Source: Haliea sp963974125
GTDB taxonomy: Bacteria > Pseudomonadota > Gammaproteobacteria > Pseudomonadales > Halieaceae
Direction: 5' to 3'
Length of the DNA stretch: 64,000 nt
Assembly: GCA_963974125.1 (NCBI GenBank)
Contig: CAXBCH010000005.1
Location: 62,001 to 126,000 of the forward strand
Of the stretch, positions 42,681 to 51,266 are shown piece by piece (the stretch's first letter is position 1; the number at the start of each line of letters is the position of its first letter). Below the pieces are notes generated by a model. The model ran no database searches and was not told the origin of the DNA. It worked only from the letters and a program-made list of their open reading frames with translations. A program made the translations under genes and the position numbers.

Positions 42681-43526
42681 CTAAACCTCAACTCCCTGAA
42701 AATACTGCGCCACACGGTCGATCTGCACGCGCTTGGGTGAGCTGCTGTGGTACACGAGATTCAGGGGCCGGCTGAAACTGGGGGCGGCGGCAACCGGCGC
42801 CAGGCCCATGCCTGCGAGAGAATCCAGCAGGCTCGCCGGCAGGAAACAGGCACCGCCGAATTCCGCCAGGAAATCGCTGGCCAGATCGTTGAGGTTGGTG
42901 TGCAGGCGGGGCGGCCGCTGTTCGCCAAAACGCTTGTAGTGAAAGCGGGCAAAGCCACCGCCCCAGTCCAGAAACACATAGTTGCCAGCCATGGCCTGTT
43001 CCAGCGTATCCTCTGGCCGGGAGCTGTACAGGCGCAGGGTCAAACGCCCGATTGCCACGCTTTCCAGTTCCGGCACCCCCGGCGGCTCGTAGGCGATGGC
43101 GAGATCCAGGGTGCGGTCCAGCAGCTTGCGCGTGAGCTCGCCTGACTCACGGCTTTCAACCCGCAATGCCAGATCCGGGTCCTGCCGCTGCAGGGTATGC
43201 AGGCGCTGCTGCAGGGCGCTGCCCCAGATACCGATACGCACACCCAGATAGACCTGGCTGCTGCGGGCATCCCCCAGGCTGACGTCCTGGCGGGCGCGCG
43301 CCAGCGCCAGCAGCACGGTCTCCGCATGCGGCACCAGCCGCTCTCCCTCGCTGCTGAGCTGGATATTGTTGCGGTGACGGATGAACAGGGCTGCGCCCAG
43401 CGCCTCTTCCAGCTGCTTGATACGTGCGCTGACCGCGGCCTGGGTAATGAACAGGTTCTCCGCGGCGCGGCCAAAATGGCGGGTATTGCGCACCTCCAGA
43501 AAGGTACGCAGCAATTCCGTATCCAA
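42681..43526 (-). CDS. HdfR-like LysR family transcriptional regulator
   Basis: 281-aa LysR regulator. The DNA-binding domain begins LDTELLRTFLEVRNTRHFGR and contains AAENLFITQAAVSARIKQLE and FIRHRNNIQLSSEGERLV, closely matching E. coli HdfR (which starts MDTELLKTFLEV). For that reason I start at TTG 43526, preceded by GGAGA; ATG 43586 would add 20 residues. The effector domain runs from about residue 90. HdfR-type proteins control flagellar or amino-acid genes in enterics; the target here is more likely the divergent radical SAM gene (inference). Confidence 0.87.
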   Translation of the reverse strand: MDTELLRTFLEVRNTRHFGRAAENLFITQAAVSARIKQLEEALGAALFIRHRNNIQLSSEGERLVPHAETVLLALARARQDVSLGDARSSQVYLGVRIGIWGSALQQRLHTLQRQDPDLALRVESRESGELTRKLLDRTLDLAIAYEPPGVPELESVAIGRLTLRLYSSRPEDTLEQAMAGNYVFLDWGGGFARFHYKRFGEQRPPRLHTNLNDLASDFLAEFGGACFLPASLLDSLAGMGLAPVAAAPSFSRPLNLVYHSSSPKRVQIDRVAQYFQGVEV

Positions 43527-43637
43527 ACTCAGGTCTCCGCGAACAGTTGCGCACAGCTTATCTGCTAATGACCGGTAGGCAAACATGCTCCGATTCGCTA
43601 CATTGCGCCACAACCAAAATGGCATGGAGCAGCCCAC

Positions 43638-45521
43638 TTGCAGCGTCCCGTCTGGCTTCTGAGCATGGACTCGGAGCAATTCAACGCCCCCCCGACTACC
43701 ACCGCCGGACTGGCTTCCTACTACCGCCACTACGGAGCCCGGGCGCCTGAGACCGCTATCGACCTGGTCCATTTCCAGCGGACAGAGGACATCGCCCCGT
43801 GGCTGGCCGCATGGGCAACGACCGGCCCGGGGCGGGTGCGGGAAGCGCTCGCCGCAGGCCTGGAGCCGGTCCTGGGATTCAGCGTCTACACCTGGAATGC
43901 CGCCGAGTTCCTCGCCCTTGCCCGGCAACTGCGGGCACTGGCGCCGGGGTTGACTCTCATCGCCGGCGGGCCCCATGTGCAACAGGCCGAGGACTACCTC
44001 GGTGTCGAGGCCCTGGATGTGATTTTCCTGGGCGAGGCCGAGGTCACTTTCCAGGAGTTCCTCGACAGTGACAGCAGGAGCACCTGGCACGGCATCGACG
44101 GCCTGGCATTTCTCGACGGCGAGCAGCTGCTGCGCACGCGCGCCCGGGAGCGCTGCCAGGAACTGGACCGCTTTCCCTCGCCGCTGGATGTGCTGCAGCT
44201 GACACACGCGGACGGGTCTCCCCGCTATGACGCCATCGCCTACGAAACCAGCCGCGGCTGCCCCTTCAAATGCGCCTTCTGTGAATGGGGTACCGGCGCC
44301 ATTGGCAGCAAGATGTACCAGTGGTCGCTGGCGCGGATCCGCTATGACTGGGAGAAGATCACCGCCGCCGGCATTGCCAACATCTGGCTCGCGGACTCCA
44401 ATTTCGGCGCACTCAAGCAGGATCTGGCCAAGGCGCAGATGATCGTGGAGCTGAAGCAGCGCAGTGGCCTGCCGCGCAGCTTCGCCACATCCTGGTCCAA
44501 GAAACACAGCCGCCAGGTGCAGGAAATCGCCCTGCTGCTGCACCGCGCCCAGCTGTTGCCGCACTACCAGCTGGCGCTGCAGACCCTGACCCCGGAGGCG
44601 CTGCGCCTGAGCAACCGCCAGAACATGAGCGCCAACGAGTACCAGCCCATAGCCAGGCAGATGTCCGAGCAGGGTGTACCCATCGCCGCGGAGCTGATCT
44701 GGGGCCTGCCCGGGGACAATCTCGCGGACTTCGAGCGCAACCTGGACACTCTGATCGCCACCTTTCCCAATATCAACATCTTTGGCTACACCCTGCTGCC
44801 CGGTACCGAGTTCTACCGGCGCCGGGAGGAGTACCGGATCGAGGCCATTCCGGTGGCGGGCTACGGCAAGGCCAAGGGGGAATATGTGGTGGGCTGCCAC
44901 AGCTTTTCCCGCGGCGAGGGCGAGGAGGGCTACTTCCTGATCAGCGCCCACATCCTGCTGATCCACGGTCACATCATGCCCCTGACCACACGCCTGCTGG
45001 CGCTGCAGGGGGAGGTGCCAGTGTCGCCCCTGCTGCGGGAGTGCCTGCGGGCGCTGGTGGAATCCCTGCGGCCAACGCTGGCTGACCTGGACCCCGACGA
45101 CCGCATGACGCTGTATGAAAATCGCAATGCCATCTACCTGGCCGCACTGGCGGACAGGGAACAATTGTACCGGGTACTGGCGCAGGTGCTGGAAGATCAC
45201 TGCCAGCGCCACCATGGCGATGCCGCAACGGCACTGCAGGTGCTGGCACTGGATGCCGCGCTCTGTCCCCGCAGCGGCGGCGAGCAGGATCTGGTTGCCA
45301 GCTTCACCTACCGTGCCGACAGGGTCTGTTCAGCCCTGTCCGCCATGGATTTGCCGGCACCGGCTGACCTCGCTGCGGCCGGCTGTACCCTGAGGATCCA
45401 TCATCCGGGGGGCGTCGGCGACATTCTGCGGGACGCGGATGGGGGCAGCTGGCTGCGCGGAGTGATCGCGGAGGTAGCGAAAGAGTGCTCTTCTTCTGTG
45501 CCGGCAGTCGCGCTAGCATAG
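43638..45521 (+). CDS. B12-binding domain radical SAM protein of unknown function
   Basis: 627 aa. An N-terminal cobalamin-binding-like Rossmann domain (PVLGFSVYTWNAAEFLALAR, LIAGGPHVQ, DVIFLGEAEVTFQEFL) precedes a radical SAM core with the Cx3Cx2C cluster SRGCPFKCAFCEWG at about residue 205-218. A helical C-terminal region of about 200 residues follows. Such class B enzymes methylate unactivated carbons or rearrange carbon skeletons; the product here is unknown. TTG 43638 has GGAG eight bases upstream and gives a natural first strand (PVWLLSMDSE); ATG 43665 is an alternative. It diverges from the HdfR-like gene, with a small zinc-ribbon gene 29 bp downstream. Confidence 0.88.
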   Translation: MQRPVWLLSMDSEQFNAPPTTTAGLASYYRHYGARAPETAIDLVHFQRTEDIAPWLAAWATTGPGRVREALAAGLEPVLGFSVYTWNAAEFLALARQLRALAPGLTLIAGGPHVQQAEDYLGVEALDVIFLGEAEVTFQEFLDSDSRSTWHGIDGLAFLDGEQLLRTRARERCQELDRFPSPLDVLQLTHADGSPRYDAIAYETSRGCPFKCAFCEWGTGAIGSKMYQWSLARIRYDWEKITAAGIANIWLADSNFGALKQDLAKAQMIVELKQRSGLPRSFATSWSKKHSRQVQEIALLLHRAQLLPHYQLALQTLTPEALRLSNRQNMSANEYQPIARQMSEQGVPIAAELIWGLPGDNLADFERNLDTLIATFPNINIFGYTLLPGTEFYRRREEYRIEAIPVAGYGKAKGEYVVGCHSFSRGEGEEGYFLISAHILLIHGHIMPLTTRLLALQGEVPVSPLLRECLRALVESLRPTLADLDPDDRMTLYENRNAIYLAALADREQLYRVLAQVLEDHCQRHHGDAATALQVLALDAALCPRSGGEQDLVASFTYRADRVCSALSAMDLPAPADLAAAGCTLRIHHPGGVGDILRDADGGSWLRGVIAEVAKECSSSVPAVALA

Positions 45522-45550
45522 GCGCCCCAGAGAAGCAGGAGTAGCAGGCA

Positions 45551-45757
45551 ATGCCGGAAATACAGCGCGAAGTCAGGCCCATCGAAGTCAATTATGTCTG
45601 CGATGCCTGCGGCAAGGGCATGATGTCGGCCTGCGGTGACATGGATCCCAAGACCGGAGCCATAGACCACCGCTGCCTGATCTGCAATCACCAGCAAGTC
45701 TTCAATTGGCGTCCCTACCCGCGTATTGAACACCTCGGACTGGACGAGAAACTCTAG
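45551..45757 (+). CDS. Small zinc-ribbon protein of unknown function
   Basis: 68 aa. Two cysteine pairs, VCDACGKG and HRCLICNHQ, about 30 residues apart, with an extra Cys in SACGDMD, form a likely zinc ribbon ending in YPRIEHLGL. No transmembrane or signal segment. A CAGGAG/AGCAGG site precedes ATG 45551, and the gene follows the radical SAM gene by 29 bp, so the two are likely co-transcribed. Family not recognised beyond the ribbon. Confidence 0.75.
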   Translation: MPEIQREVRPIEVNYVCDACGKGMMSACGDMDPKTGAIDHRCLICNHQQVFNWRPYPRIEHLGLDEKL

Positions 45758-45766
45758 CTTGCAGAG

Positions 45767-46609
45767 TCAAGCAACCGCAGCATCCCGGCGCGACTCGTAC
45801 TGCCACTCGAACACATTCAGTTCAATGAATATGAAGGCAAACAGCCACAGGCACGCATCCCAGAAATCGAGAAAATCGCCGGCCACACCCCAATAGGCTG
45901 CGGCCAGGAACAGCACACCGTAGAGCACCGTCTTGAGATACTGGTTGAGCCGCAGAATGTGCGCCGAGAGTTTGCCCCGCAGCTGCAGACGCACCTCGAT
46001 TTCCAGCACCACCACTACCAGGATCCAGACGCCGGCGTTGACCACGTCGACCCAGGCCAGGCGCTGGGCAGCTTGCAGGCTGTCGGCACTGGTGAGGACA
46101 TTGAAACCCTGCAACTGGTAGACCTCCCCACCCAGGGCTGCACAGCTTGCCGTGTCCAGCGGGACAAATTCATCCAGGTTGACCAGCACGGACCAGGACT
46201 GGTCGACGAGCGCACAGGCGTTACCGAGGAAGGGAGCAATGTCGTACAGCGGGGTCACCTCGCCATAGTAGCCAGTGAAGGCATAGACAATGGCGATACC
46301 ACACAGGCCACGGATCCCGTGTAACGCCCAACGCACCGGGCCGTGTATCCGGCGATCATCGAGCACCGAGGTTTCCAGCTCGAACAGCAGCAACAGGATG
46401 ACCCAGGCACCGGTATCGATGGTGGCGGAGAACGCCTGCACCAACTGGCCCCGGGGGATTGACTCCGTACCCATGGCGGCTAGTGTCAGCAACTCTTCCT
46501 GCAGGAACAACCAGACGTTGATACCCAGGAGCAGATAGGTGATGTACTTGACCGCAGTGAACAGCTGATAACGCCTGTCACTGCCAAAGATATTGCCATT
46601 CGCCACCAT
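45767..46609 (-). CDS. Multi-pass membrane protein of unknown function
   Basis: 280 aa. Helices are seen at about 20-40 (TAVKYITYLLLGINVWLFL), 70-90 (TGAWVILLLLFELE), 105-120 (GLCGIAIVYAFTG), a periplasmic loop with two cysteines (NACALVDQSW, ASCAALGG), then 195-210, 235-250 and 255-270. Two similar halves, each with an Asp/Glu-bearing helix (LLLFELE, VVVLEIEV), hint at internal duplication. I know no family. The start at ATG 46609 has AGAGGG upstream; GTG 46618 lacks spacing. It lies 15 bp after the puuA-like gene and may share its transcript. Confidence 0.75.
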   Translation of the reverse strand: MVANGNIFGSDRRYQLFTAVKYITYLLLGINVWLFLQEELLTLAAMGTESIPRGQLVQAFSATIDTGAWVILLLLFELETSVLDDRRIHGPVRWALHGIRGLCGIAIVYAFTGYYGEVTPLYDIAPFLGNACALVDQSWSVLVNLDEFVPLDTASCAALGGEVYQLQGFNVLTSADSLQAAQRLAWVDVVNAGVWILVVVVLEIEVRLQLRGKLSAHILRLNQYLKTVLYGVLFLAAAYWGVAGDFLDFWDACLWLFAFIFIELNVFEWQYESRRDAAVA

Positions 46610-46624
46610 CTTCGTCACCCTCTC

Positions 46625-47974
46625 TCAAACCTGCAACAGCAGGTGCTCGCGCTCCCAGGAACTGATGACGCGATTGAACTCCTCGAACTCGTCCAGCTTG
46701 ACCGCGGCGTAGGCGCGCAGGAACAGGTCGCCGATCATGTCCTGCAGCTCCGGCGTGTTGTGCAGGTTGCGCAGACCCTCTTCCAGGGTACGCGCAACCT
46801 CGACGTCGTCCTCATTCGCCGTGCCCTGGTGGGGCGGGGTAGGCGTAAGGCCCTTCTTCATGCCCAGATAGCCGCTGGCGAGCGTTGCCGCAATGGCGAG
46901 GTAGGGATTGGCGTCAGCGCCGGGAAAGCGGTTTTCCACCCGGGTTGCCTCCGGCGGCCCCCAGGGTACGCGGAACGCGGTGGTGCGGTTGTCCAGCCCC
47001 CAGTTGAGGTTGATGGGGGCAGAGATTTCCGGCGCCAGCCGGCGGTAGGAATTCACATTGGGCGCGTACAGGCTGATCAGCTCGGGAGTGTAGCGCTGCA
47101 GGCCGGCGATATAGGACAGGAAGGCCGGCGTGTGCTTGCCGTCCTTGTCGGCGAAAATGTTTTCGCCGGTATCGGCGCGAATCACGCTCTGGTGAATGTG
47201 CATGGCGCTGCCGGGCTCGCGCTGCATCGGCTTGGCCATAAAGGTCGCGTACATGCCGTGCTTGTGGGCGGTTTCCCGCACCGTGCGCTTGAACACGAAC
47301 ACCTGGTCGGCAAGACTCATGGCATCGCCGTGAAGAAAGTTGATCTCCATCTGCGCGGCGCCGTTTTCGTGGATCAGGGTATCAACCTGCAGCTTCTGTT
47401 CATCAGCGTAGTCATACATGTCCTCGACGAAGTCCTCGAACTCCGCAACCGCATCGATACTGTAGGAAAGCCGCGCCGATTCCCGGCGTCCGGAACGACC
47501 CTTTGGCGGCATCAGCTCATAATCCGGGTCCGTGTTCTTTGCCACCAGGTAGAACTCCACCTCCGGTGCCACCACCGGCTGCCATCCCTCGGCCGCGTAA
47601 AGATCCAGAATATGCCGCAGGACGTTGCGGGTGGAGAGTGGATGGCGCTCGCCATTCATCTTGTAGCAGTCGTGAATGATCTGGGCGGTGGGCTCACGAG
47701 CCCAGGGCACGACCCGCAGTGTTGCCAGGTCGGGCTTGAGGACCATGTCGGCATCGGTTGGTTCAACGAAGTCCCAGTGGTCATCAGAGTATTCCCCGGT
47801 GACGGTCTGGATCATGATGCTTTCCGGCAGCTTCGGATCCCCCATGCTGAGGAACTGTTGTGCCGGGATGAACTTGCCCCGGGCATTGCCGGTCATGTCG
47901 GGCACCAGGCACTCCACTTCGGAGATCTTGTGCTGCTTGAGCCATTCGTGAATGGCTTGGGTATCGGTTTTCAT
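46625..47974 (-). CDS. puuA: Glutamine synthetase family protein, PuuA-like
   Basis: 449-aa member of the glutamine synthetase superfamily. Seen are NGAAQMEINFLHGDA, KPMQREPGSAMHIHQS, DNRTTAFRVPWGPPEATRVE and FPGADANPYLAIAATLASG. Length and motifs fit gamma-glutamylpolyamine synthetase (PuuA), which adds glutamate to putrescine, rather than GlnA, which carries a C-terminal adenylylation tyrosine loop not seen here. The divergent oxidoreductase is PuuB-like, supporting this. The start is ATG 47974; further in-frame ATGs lie in likely promoter DNA. Confidence 0.87.
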   Translation of the reverse strand: MKTDTQAIHEWLKQHKISEVECLVPDMTGNARGKFIPAQQFLSMGDPKLPESIMIQTVTGEYSDDHWDFVEPTDADMVLKPDLATLRVVPWAREPTAQIIHDCYKMNGERHPLSTRNVLRHILDLYAAEGWQPVVAPEVEFYLVAKNTDPDYELMPPKGRSGRRESARLSYSIDAVAEFEDFVEDMYDYADEQKLQVDTLIHENGAAQMEINFLHGDAMSLADQVFVFKRTVRETAHKHGMYATFMAKPMQREPGSAMHIHQSVIRADTGENIFADKDGKHTPAFLSYIAGLQRYTPELISLYAPNVNSYRRLAPEISAPINLNWGLDNRTTAFRVPWGPPEATRVENRFPGADANPYLAIAATLASGYLGMKKGLTPTPPHQGTANEDDVEVARTLEEGLRNLHNTPELQDMIGDLFLRAYAAVKLDEFEEFNRVISSWEREHLLLQV

Positions 47975-48089
47975 AAAGGATCCGCAGGGTGGCGAGTAAG
48001 CAGTATCGCAGCACTGTAAATAATGCTGCAAGGGGGCTACCCCTAACGTGTTATGCAGCAGAGCGCAAGTCTGTCCGTATAATGACCGC
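47975..48089. promoter_or_regulatory. Divergent puuA/puuB-like promoter region
   Basis: 115 bp between the start codons. Rightward, TATAAT at 48078-48083 would start transcription at or next to the A of ATG 48090. Leftward, TTGCAG-N18-GATACT is a possible promoter. No operator is identifiable with confidence; in E. coli this type of locus is controlled by PuuR, for which I see no gene here. Confidence 0.45.
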
Positions 48090-49373
48090 ATGGAAAATGA
48101 AGCGCACGTTGCATCCTGGTACGCCGCGACCGCCAACCAGCAGCTGGAATTCCCGGCACTGGCGGGCACCAGCACGGCTGATGTCTGTATTGTCGGCGGC
48201 GGCTATACCGGCCTGTCCACCGCCATCCACCTGCGCCAGCGCGGCTACAGCGTGGTCCTGCTGGAAGCCAACAAGATGGGCTGGGGCGCCTCCGGGCGCA
48301 ACGGCGGACACGTCGGCACCGGTCAGCGCGCGGGCCAGGACCAGCTGGAAAAGTGGGTGGGGCTGGAGCATGCGAAGGCACTGTGGCAACTGGGCCTGGA
48401 GGCCGTGGACACGGTCTGCGATCTGATCGCAGGCCACGACATCGACTGTGAACTGAAGCGCGGCAACCTGCACGTGGCGTCAAAGCCTGGCGACGCCCGG
48501 GAGACCCGGGAAGAAGTCGAGCACCTGAACAGCGTCTATGGCTACGACCAGATCCGTTTTGTCGACCGGGCGGAGCTGGCGGAGATGACCTCCGGCCAGG
48601 GTTTCTACGGTGCCTCCCTCGATCTCGGGGCCCGCCACCTGCACCCCCTCAACTACGCCCTGGGCCTGGCGCGGGCCGCGCGCGACCTCGGCGCACAGCT
48701 GCATGAGGGCAGCCGGGTGACCGACTACAGCGAAGGCAGCAAGGTCACCGTCAGGACCGGCAATGGCACTGTGACCTGCGACTACCTGGTGATGGCCTGC
48801 AACGGTTATCTGGAAAAACTCGAGCCGCGTACCGCAGGCCGCATCATGCCAATCAACAACTACATGCTGGCCACGGAGCCACTGCCGGAGTCACTGGCAC
48901 GGCAACTGATCCGTGACGACACCTCCATGTCGGACACCCTGTTCGTCATCAACTACTGGAAGCTGTCGGCGGACAACCGCCTGCTGTTTGGCGGCGGCGA
49001 GTCCTATACGCGCCGCTTCCCCGCCGACATCAAGGGCTTCGTGCGCAAGTACATGCTGCGGGTCTATCCTGAACTGGCGGGAACCCGTATTGACTATGGC
49101 TGGGGCGGCACCCTGGCCATCACCATGAACCGGATGCCGGACTTCGGCCGCCTGTCCTCACAGGTGTTCTATGCCCATGGCTATTCCGGCCACGGCGTTC
49201 CGATTGCCACCCTCGCGGGCAAGCTGCTGGCGGAGGCCATCAGCGGCAGCGCCGAGCGCTTCGACGTGATGGCCCGGGTTCCCTCGCGCCAGTTTCCCGG
49301 TGGCACCCTGCTACGCTGGCCCGGACTGGTCGCGGGCATGTTATTCTATAGTCTTCGCGACCGCCTGGGCTGA
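48090..49373 (+). CDS. puuB: FAD-dependent oxidoreductase, PuuB (gamma-glutamylputrescine oxidase)-like
   Basis: 427-aa DAO-family flavoenzyme. FAD loop DVCIVGGGYTGLSTAIHL; ASGRNGGHVGTGQR matches the PuuB/OrdL signature; later LFGGGESYTRRFP, DYGWGGTLAITMNRMPDFG and GYSGHGVPIATLAGKLLAE. PuuB oxidises gamma-glutamylputrescine to the aldehyde, the step after PuuA, encoded divergently here. TATAAT (48078-48083) ends seven bases before the ATG and no ribosome site is visible, so the message may be leaderless. PuuC, PuuD and PuuE are not in the window. Confidence 0.88.
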   Translation: MENEAHVASWYAATANQQLEFPALAGTSTADVCIVGGGYTGLSTAIHLRQRGYSVVLLEANKMGWGASGRNGGHVGTGQRAGQDQLEKWVGLEHAKALWQLGLEAVDTVCDLIAGHDIDCELKRGNLHVASKPGDARETREEVEHLNSVYGYDQIRFVDRAELAEMTSGQGFYGASLDLGARHLHPLNYALGLARAARDLGAQLHEGSRVTDYSEGSKVTVRTGNGTVTCDYLVMACNGYLEKLEPRTAGRIMPINNYMLATEPLPESLARQLIRDDTSMSDTLFVINYWKLSADNRLLFGGGESYTRRFPADIKGFVRKYMLRVYPELAGTRIDYGWGGTLAITMNRMPDFGRLSSQVFYAHGYSGHGVPIATLAGKLLAEAISGSAERFDVMARVPSRQFPGGTLLRWPGLVAGMLFYSLRDRLG

Positions 49374-49407
49374 CCATGGCTGCCGCAGGGACCGGAACCA
49401 GCCACCG

Positions 49408-50250
49408 ATGTTCAAACACTTTCTCATTACCCGCTTCAACCTGCGCAACCCGCGCTGGACCAGCAGCCGGTCGCAGCACCCGGCCCTGAGCGAGGCCTGG
49501 CTGCGAGATCGATTCAACCTGTTCGAACAGTACTGCCTGCCCAGCGTAGCGGCGCAAACCGAGCCCGGTTTCACCTGGCTGGTCTACTTTGACACCCAGA
49601 CCCCGGAGCAGTGGCGCCCGCGGATCGAGGCATACCGGGGCGATTGTCCTCAGTTTCAAGCCGTATTTGTGGACGGCATGGCGGCTTTCCTGGCGGATGT
49701 ACAGGCACGCATTGGGGCCGCGGCCAGTCCCTACCTGATCAGCAGTCGCCTGGACAATGACGACTGTATCAGCAACGACTTTATCGCCAGCGTACAGGCA
49801 CAGTTTGTAGCCACCGACTTCCTCGCCCTGGATTTCATTGATGGCTACATGCTGGAGATCGCCCCGGTGCGCAGGCTCGGGCGCACCGTGAACGCATACA
49901 ACCCTTTTGTCAGCCTGATCGAGCGCAACCACGAGCCGCTTGGCATCTGGCACAAGGACCACGCCCAGTGGAAGCGTGAACCGCGCTTGCACCGTATCCG
50001 CGACCAGCGCATCTGGCTGACCATAATCCACCGGGAAAACAAGACCAACGAATTCCGCGGCTTCGGCGCGGTCAGCGGGGACGAGGTCAGCGCCCGCTTC
50101 ACCCTCGCGCCCGAGGCGCAGAAGGTCTGGGGGCAGCTGCTGCCGGTGACACGCTGGCGCTGGCTGAGCCTGAAGAACCGGCTGCAGACCGGCGGCACTC
50201 TGCTCAAGCGCGACCTGAAAAAGGCCCTGGGCCTCTACCGCCAGCGATGA
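49408..50250 (+). CDS. Putative rhamnosyltransferase-like glycosyltransferase
   Basis: 280 aa, matching the Rhamno_transf family (GT-A-like). It opens FKHFLITRFNLRNPRW, with FNLFEQYCLPSVAAQTEPGF, a TWLVYFDTQTPE strand, and the nucleotide-sugar/metal motif LISSRLDNDDCISNDFI. The sugar and acceptor are unknown. It starts at ATG 49408; the frame is open further upstream but overlaps puuB. Its stop overlaps the epmB start (ATGA), so the two are coupled although functionally unrelated by current knowledge. Confidence 0.8.
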   Translation: MFKHFLITRFNLRNPRWTSSRSQHPALSEAWLRDRFNLFEQYCLPSVAAQTEPGFTWLVYFDTQTPEQWRPRIEAYRGDCPQFQAVFVDGMAAFLADVQARIGAAASPYLISSRLDNDDCISNDFIASVQAQFVATDFLALDFIDGYMLEIAPVRRLGRTVNAYNPFVSLIERNHEPLGIWHKDHAQWKREPRLHRIRDQRIWLTIIHRENKTNEFRGFGAVSGDEVSARFTLAPEAQKVWGQLLPVTRWRWLSLKNRLQTGGTLLKRDLKKALGLYRQR

Positions 50251-51266
50251 AGCCCATTGGACTCGTGGAAGTCAGCAGCGCGGACGCCGACTGGCGCGCG
50301 CAACTGCGCGACCTGGTGACCTCGCCGGCTGCCCTCTGTGACGCCCTGGGGTTGCGGCCGGAGCAACTGGGCTGGAGCGACGACGCAGCCAGGGAGTTTC
50401 CCCTGCGGGTGCCCCGCGCCTTTCTCGCCCGCATGACTCCCGGGGACCCGCATGATCCCCTGCTGTTGCAGGTGCTGGCCGGGACCCGCGAACTGCAGGC
50501 GGCACCCGGGTATGGCCCGGACCCAACCGGGGAAACCGGCGTGACCAATCCGCACCCGGGCATCATCCACAAGTATCAGGGCCGGGTACTGTTGCTGGTC
50601 ACCGGCAGCTGCGCCATTCACTGCCGCTACTGCTTCCGGCGGCATTTCCCCTATGCGGACAATCAGAACAGCCGGGCGGAATGGCCATCCGCCCTGGCTT
50701 ATATTGCCGACGACGACAGCATCAGTGAGGTCATCCTCAGTGGCGGCGACCCGCTGGTAGCCAGTGACAAGCAGCTCGCGGAGCTGGTGTCGCAGCTGGC
50801 GGATATTCCCCATGTCCGGCGCCTGCGGGTACACACCCGGCTACCGGTGGTGGTACCCGCCAGGATCACCCCGGCGCTGCTGCAGGCTCTGTCCCATCCG
50901 CGCCTGCAGACGGTGATCGTCGTGCACTGCAATCACGGCAACGAAATCGACGCGGCCGTCGCTGCCGCGTTCGCCCAGATTCGTCAACACGGGATGACGC
51001 TGCTGAACCAGGCGGTGTTGCTGGCGGAGGTCAACGACAGCACAGCAGCAATTGCCCAGCTCAGCGAACGCCTGTTCGAGGCCGGCGCCCTGCCCTATTA
51101 CCTGCATCTCCTTGACCGGGTGGCCGGTGCTGCCCACTTTGAGGTCAGCGCCGAGCGGGCACGGGCATTGCACCGCGAGATCAGCTCGATACTTCCGGGC
51201 TACCTGGTACCGAAGCTGGTACAGGAGATTGCCGGCGCCCCGGCCAAGGTGACGTTACCTCGCTGA
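50247..51266 (+). CDS. epmB: EF-P beta-lysylation radical SAM aminomutase EpmB
   Basis: 339-aa L-lysine 2,3-aminomutase-type radical SAM enzyme that makes beta-lysine for modification of elongation factor P. Seen are RVPRAFLARMTPGDPHDPLL, the [4Fe-4S] motif CAIHCRYCFRRHFPY (C-x3-C-x2-C), ILSGGDPLVASDKQL and a PLP-binding-type C-terminal region with HLLDRVAGAAHFEV. Length fits EpmB (about 342 aa) rather than KamA (over 400). Partners efp and epmA are not in this window. It overlaps the preceding gene by 4 bp and converges on the EAL gene with a 12-bp overlap. Confidence 0.93.
   Translation: MKPIGLVEVSSADADWRAQLRDLVTSPAALCDALGLRPEQLGWSDDAAREFPLRVPRAFLARMTPGDPHDPLLLQVLAGTRELQAAPGYGPDPTGETGVTNPHPGIIHKYQGRVLLLVTGSCAIHCRYCFRRHFPYADNQNSRAEWPSALAYIADDDSISEVILSGGDPLVASDKQLAELVSQLADIPHVRRLRVHTRLPVVVPARITPALLQALSHPRLQTVIVVHCNHGNEIDAAVAAAFAQIRQHGMTLLNQAVLLAEVNDSTAAIAQLSERLFEAGALPYYLHLLDRVAGAAHFEVSAERARALHREISSILPGYLVPKLVQEIAGAPAKVTLPR

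Noticed and set aside
43587..45215. Long upstream extension of the LysR ORF
   Set aside because: It is antisense to the radical SAM gene; the LysR domain begins near 43526.
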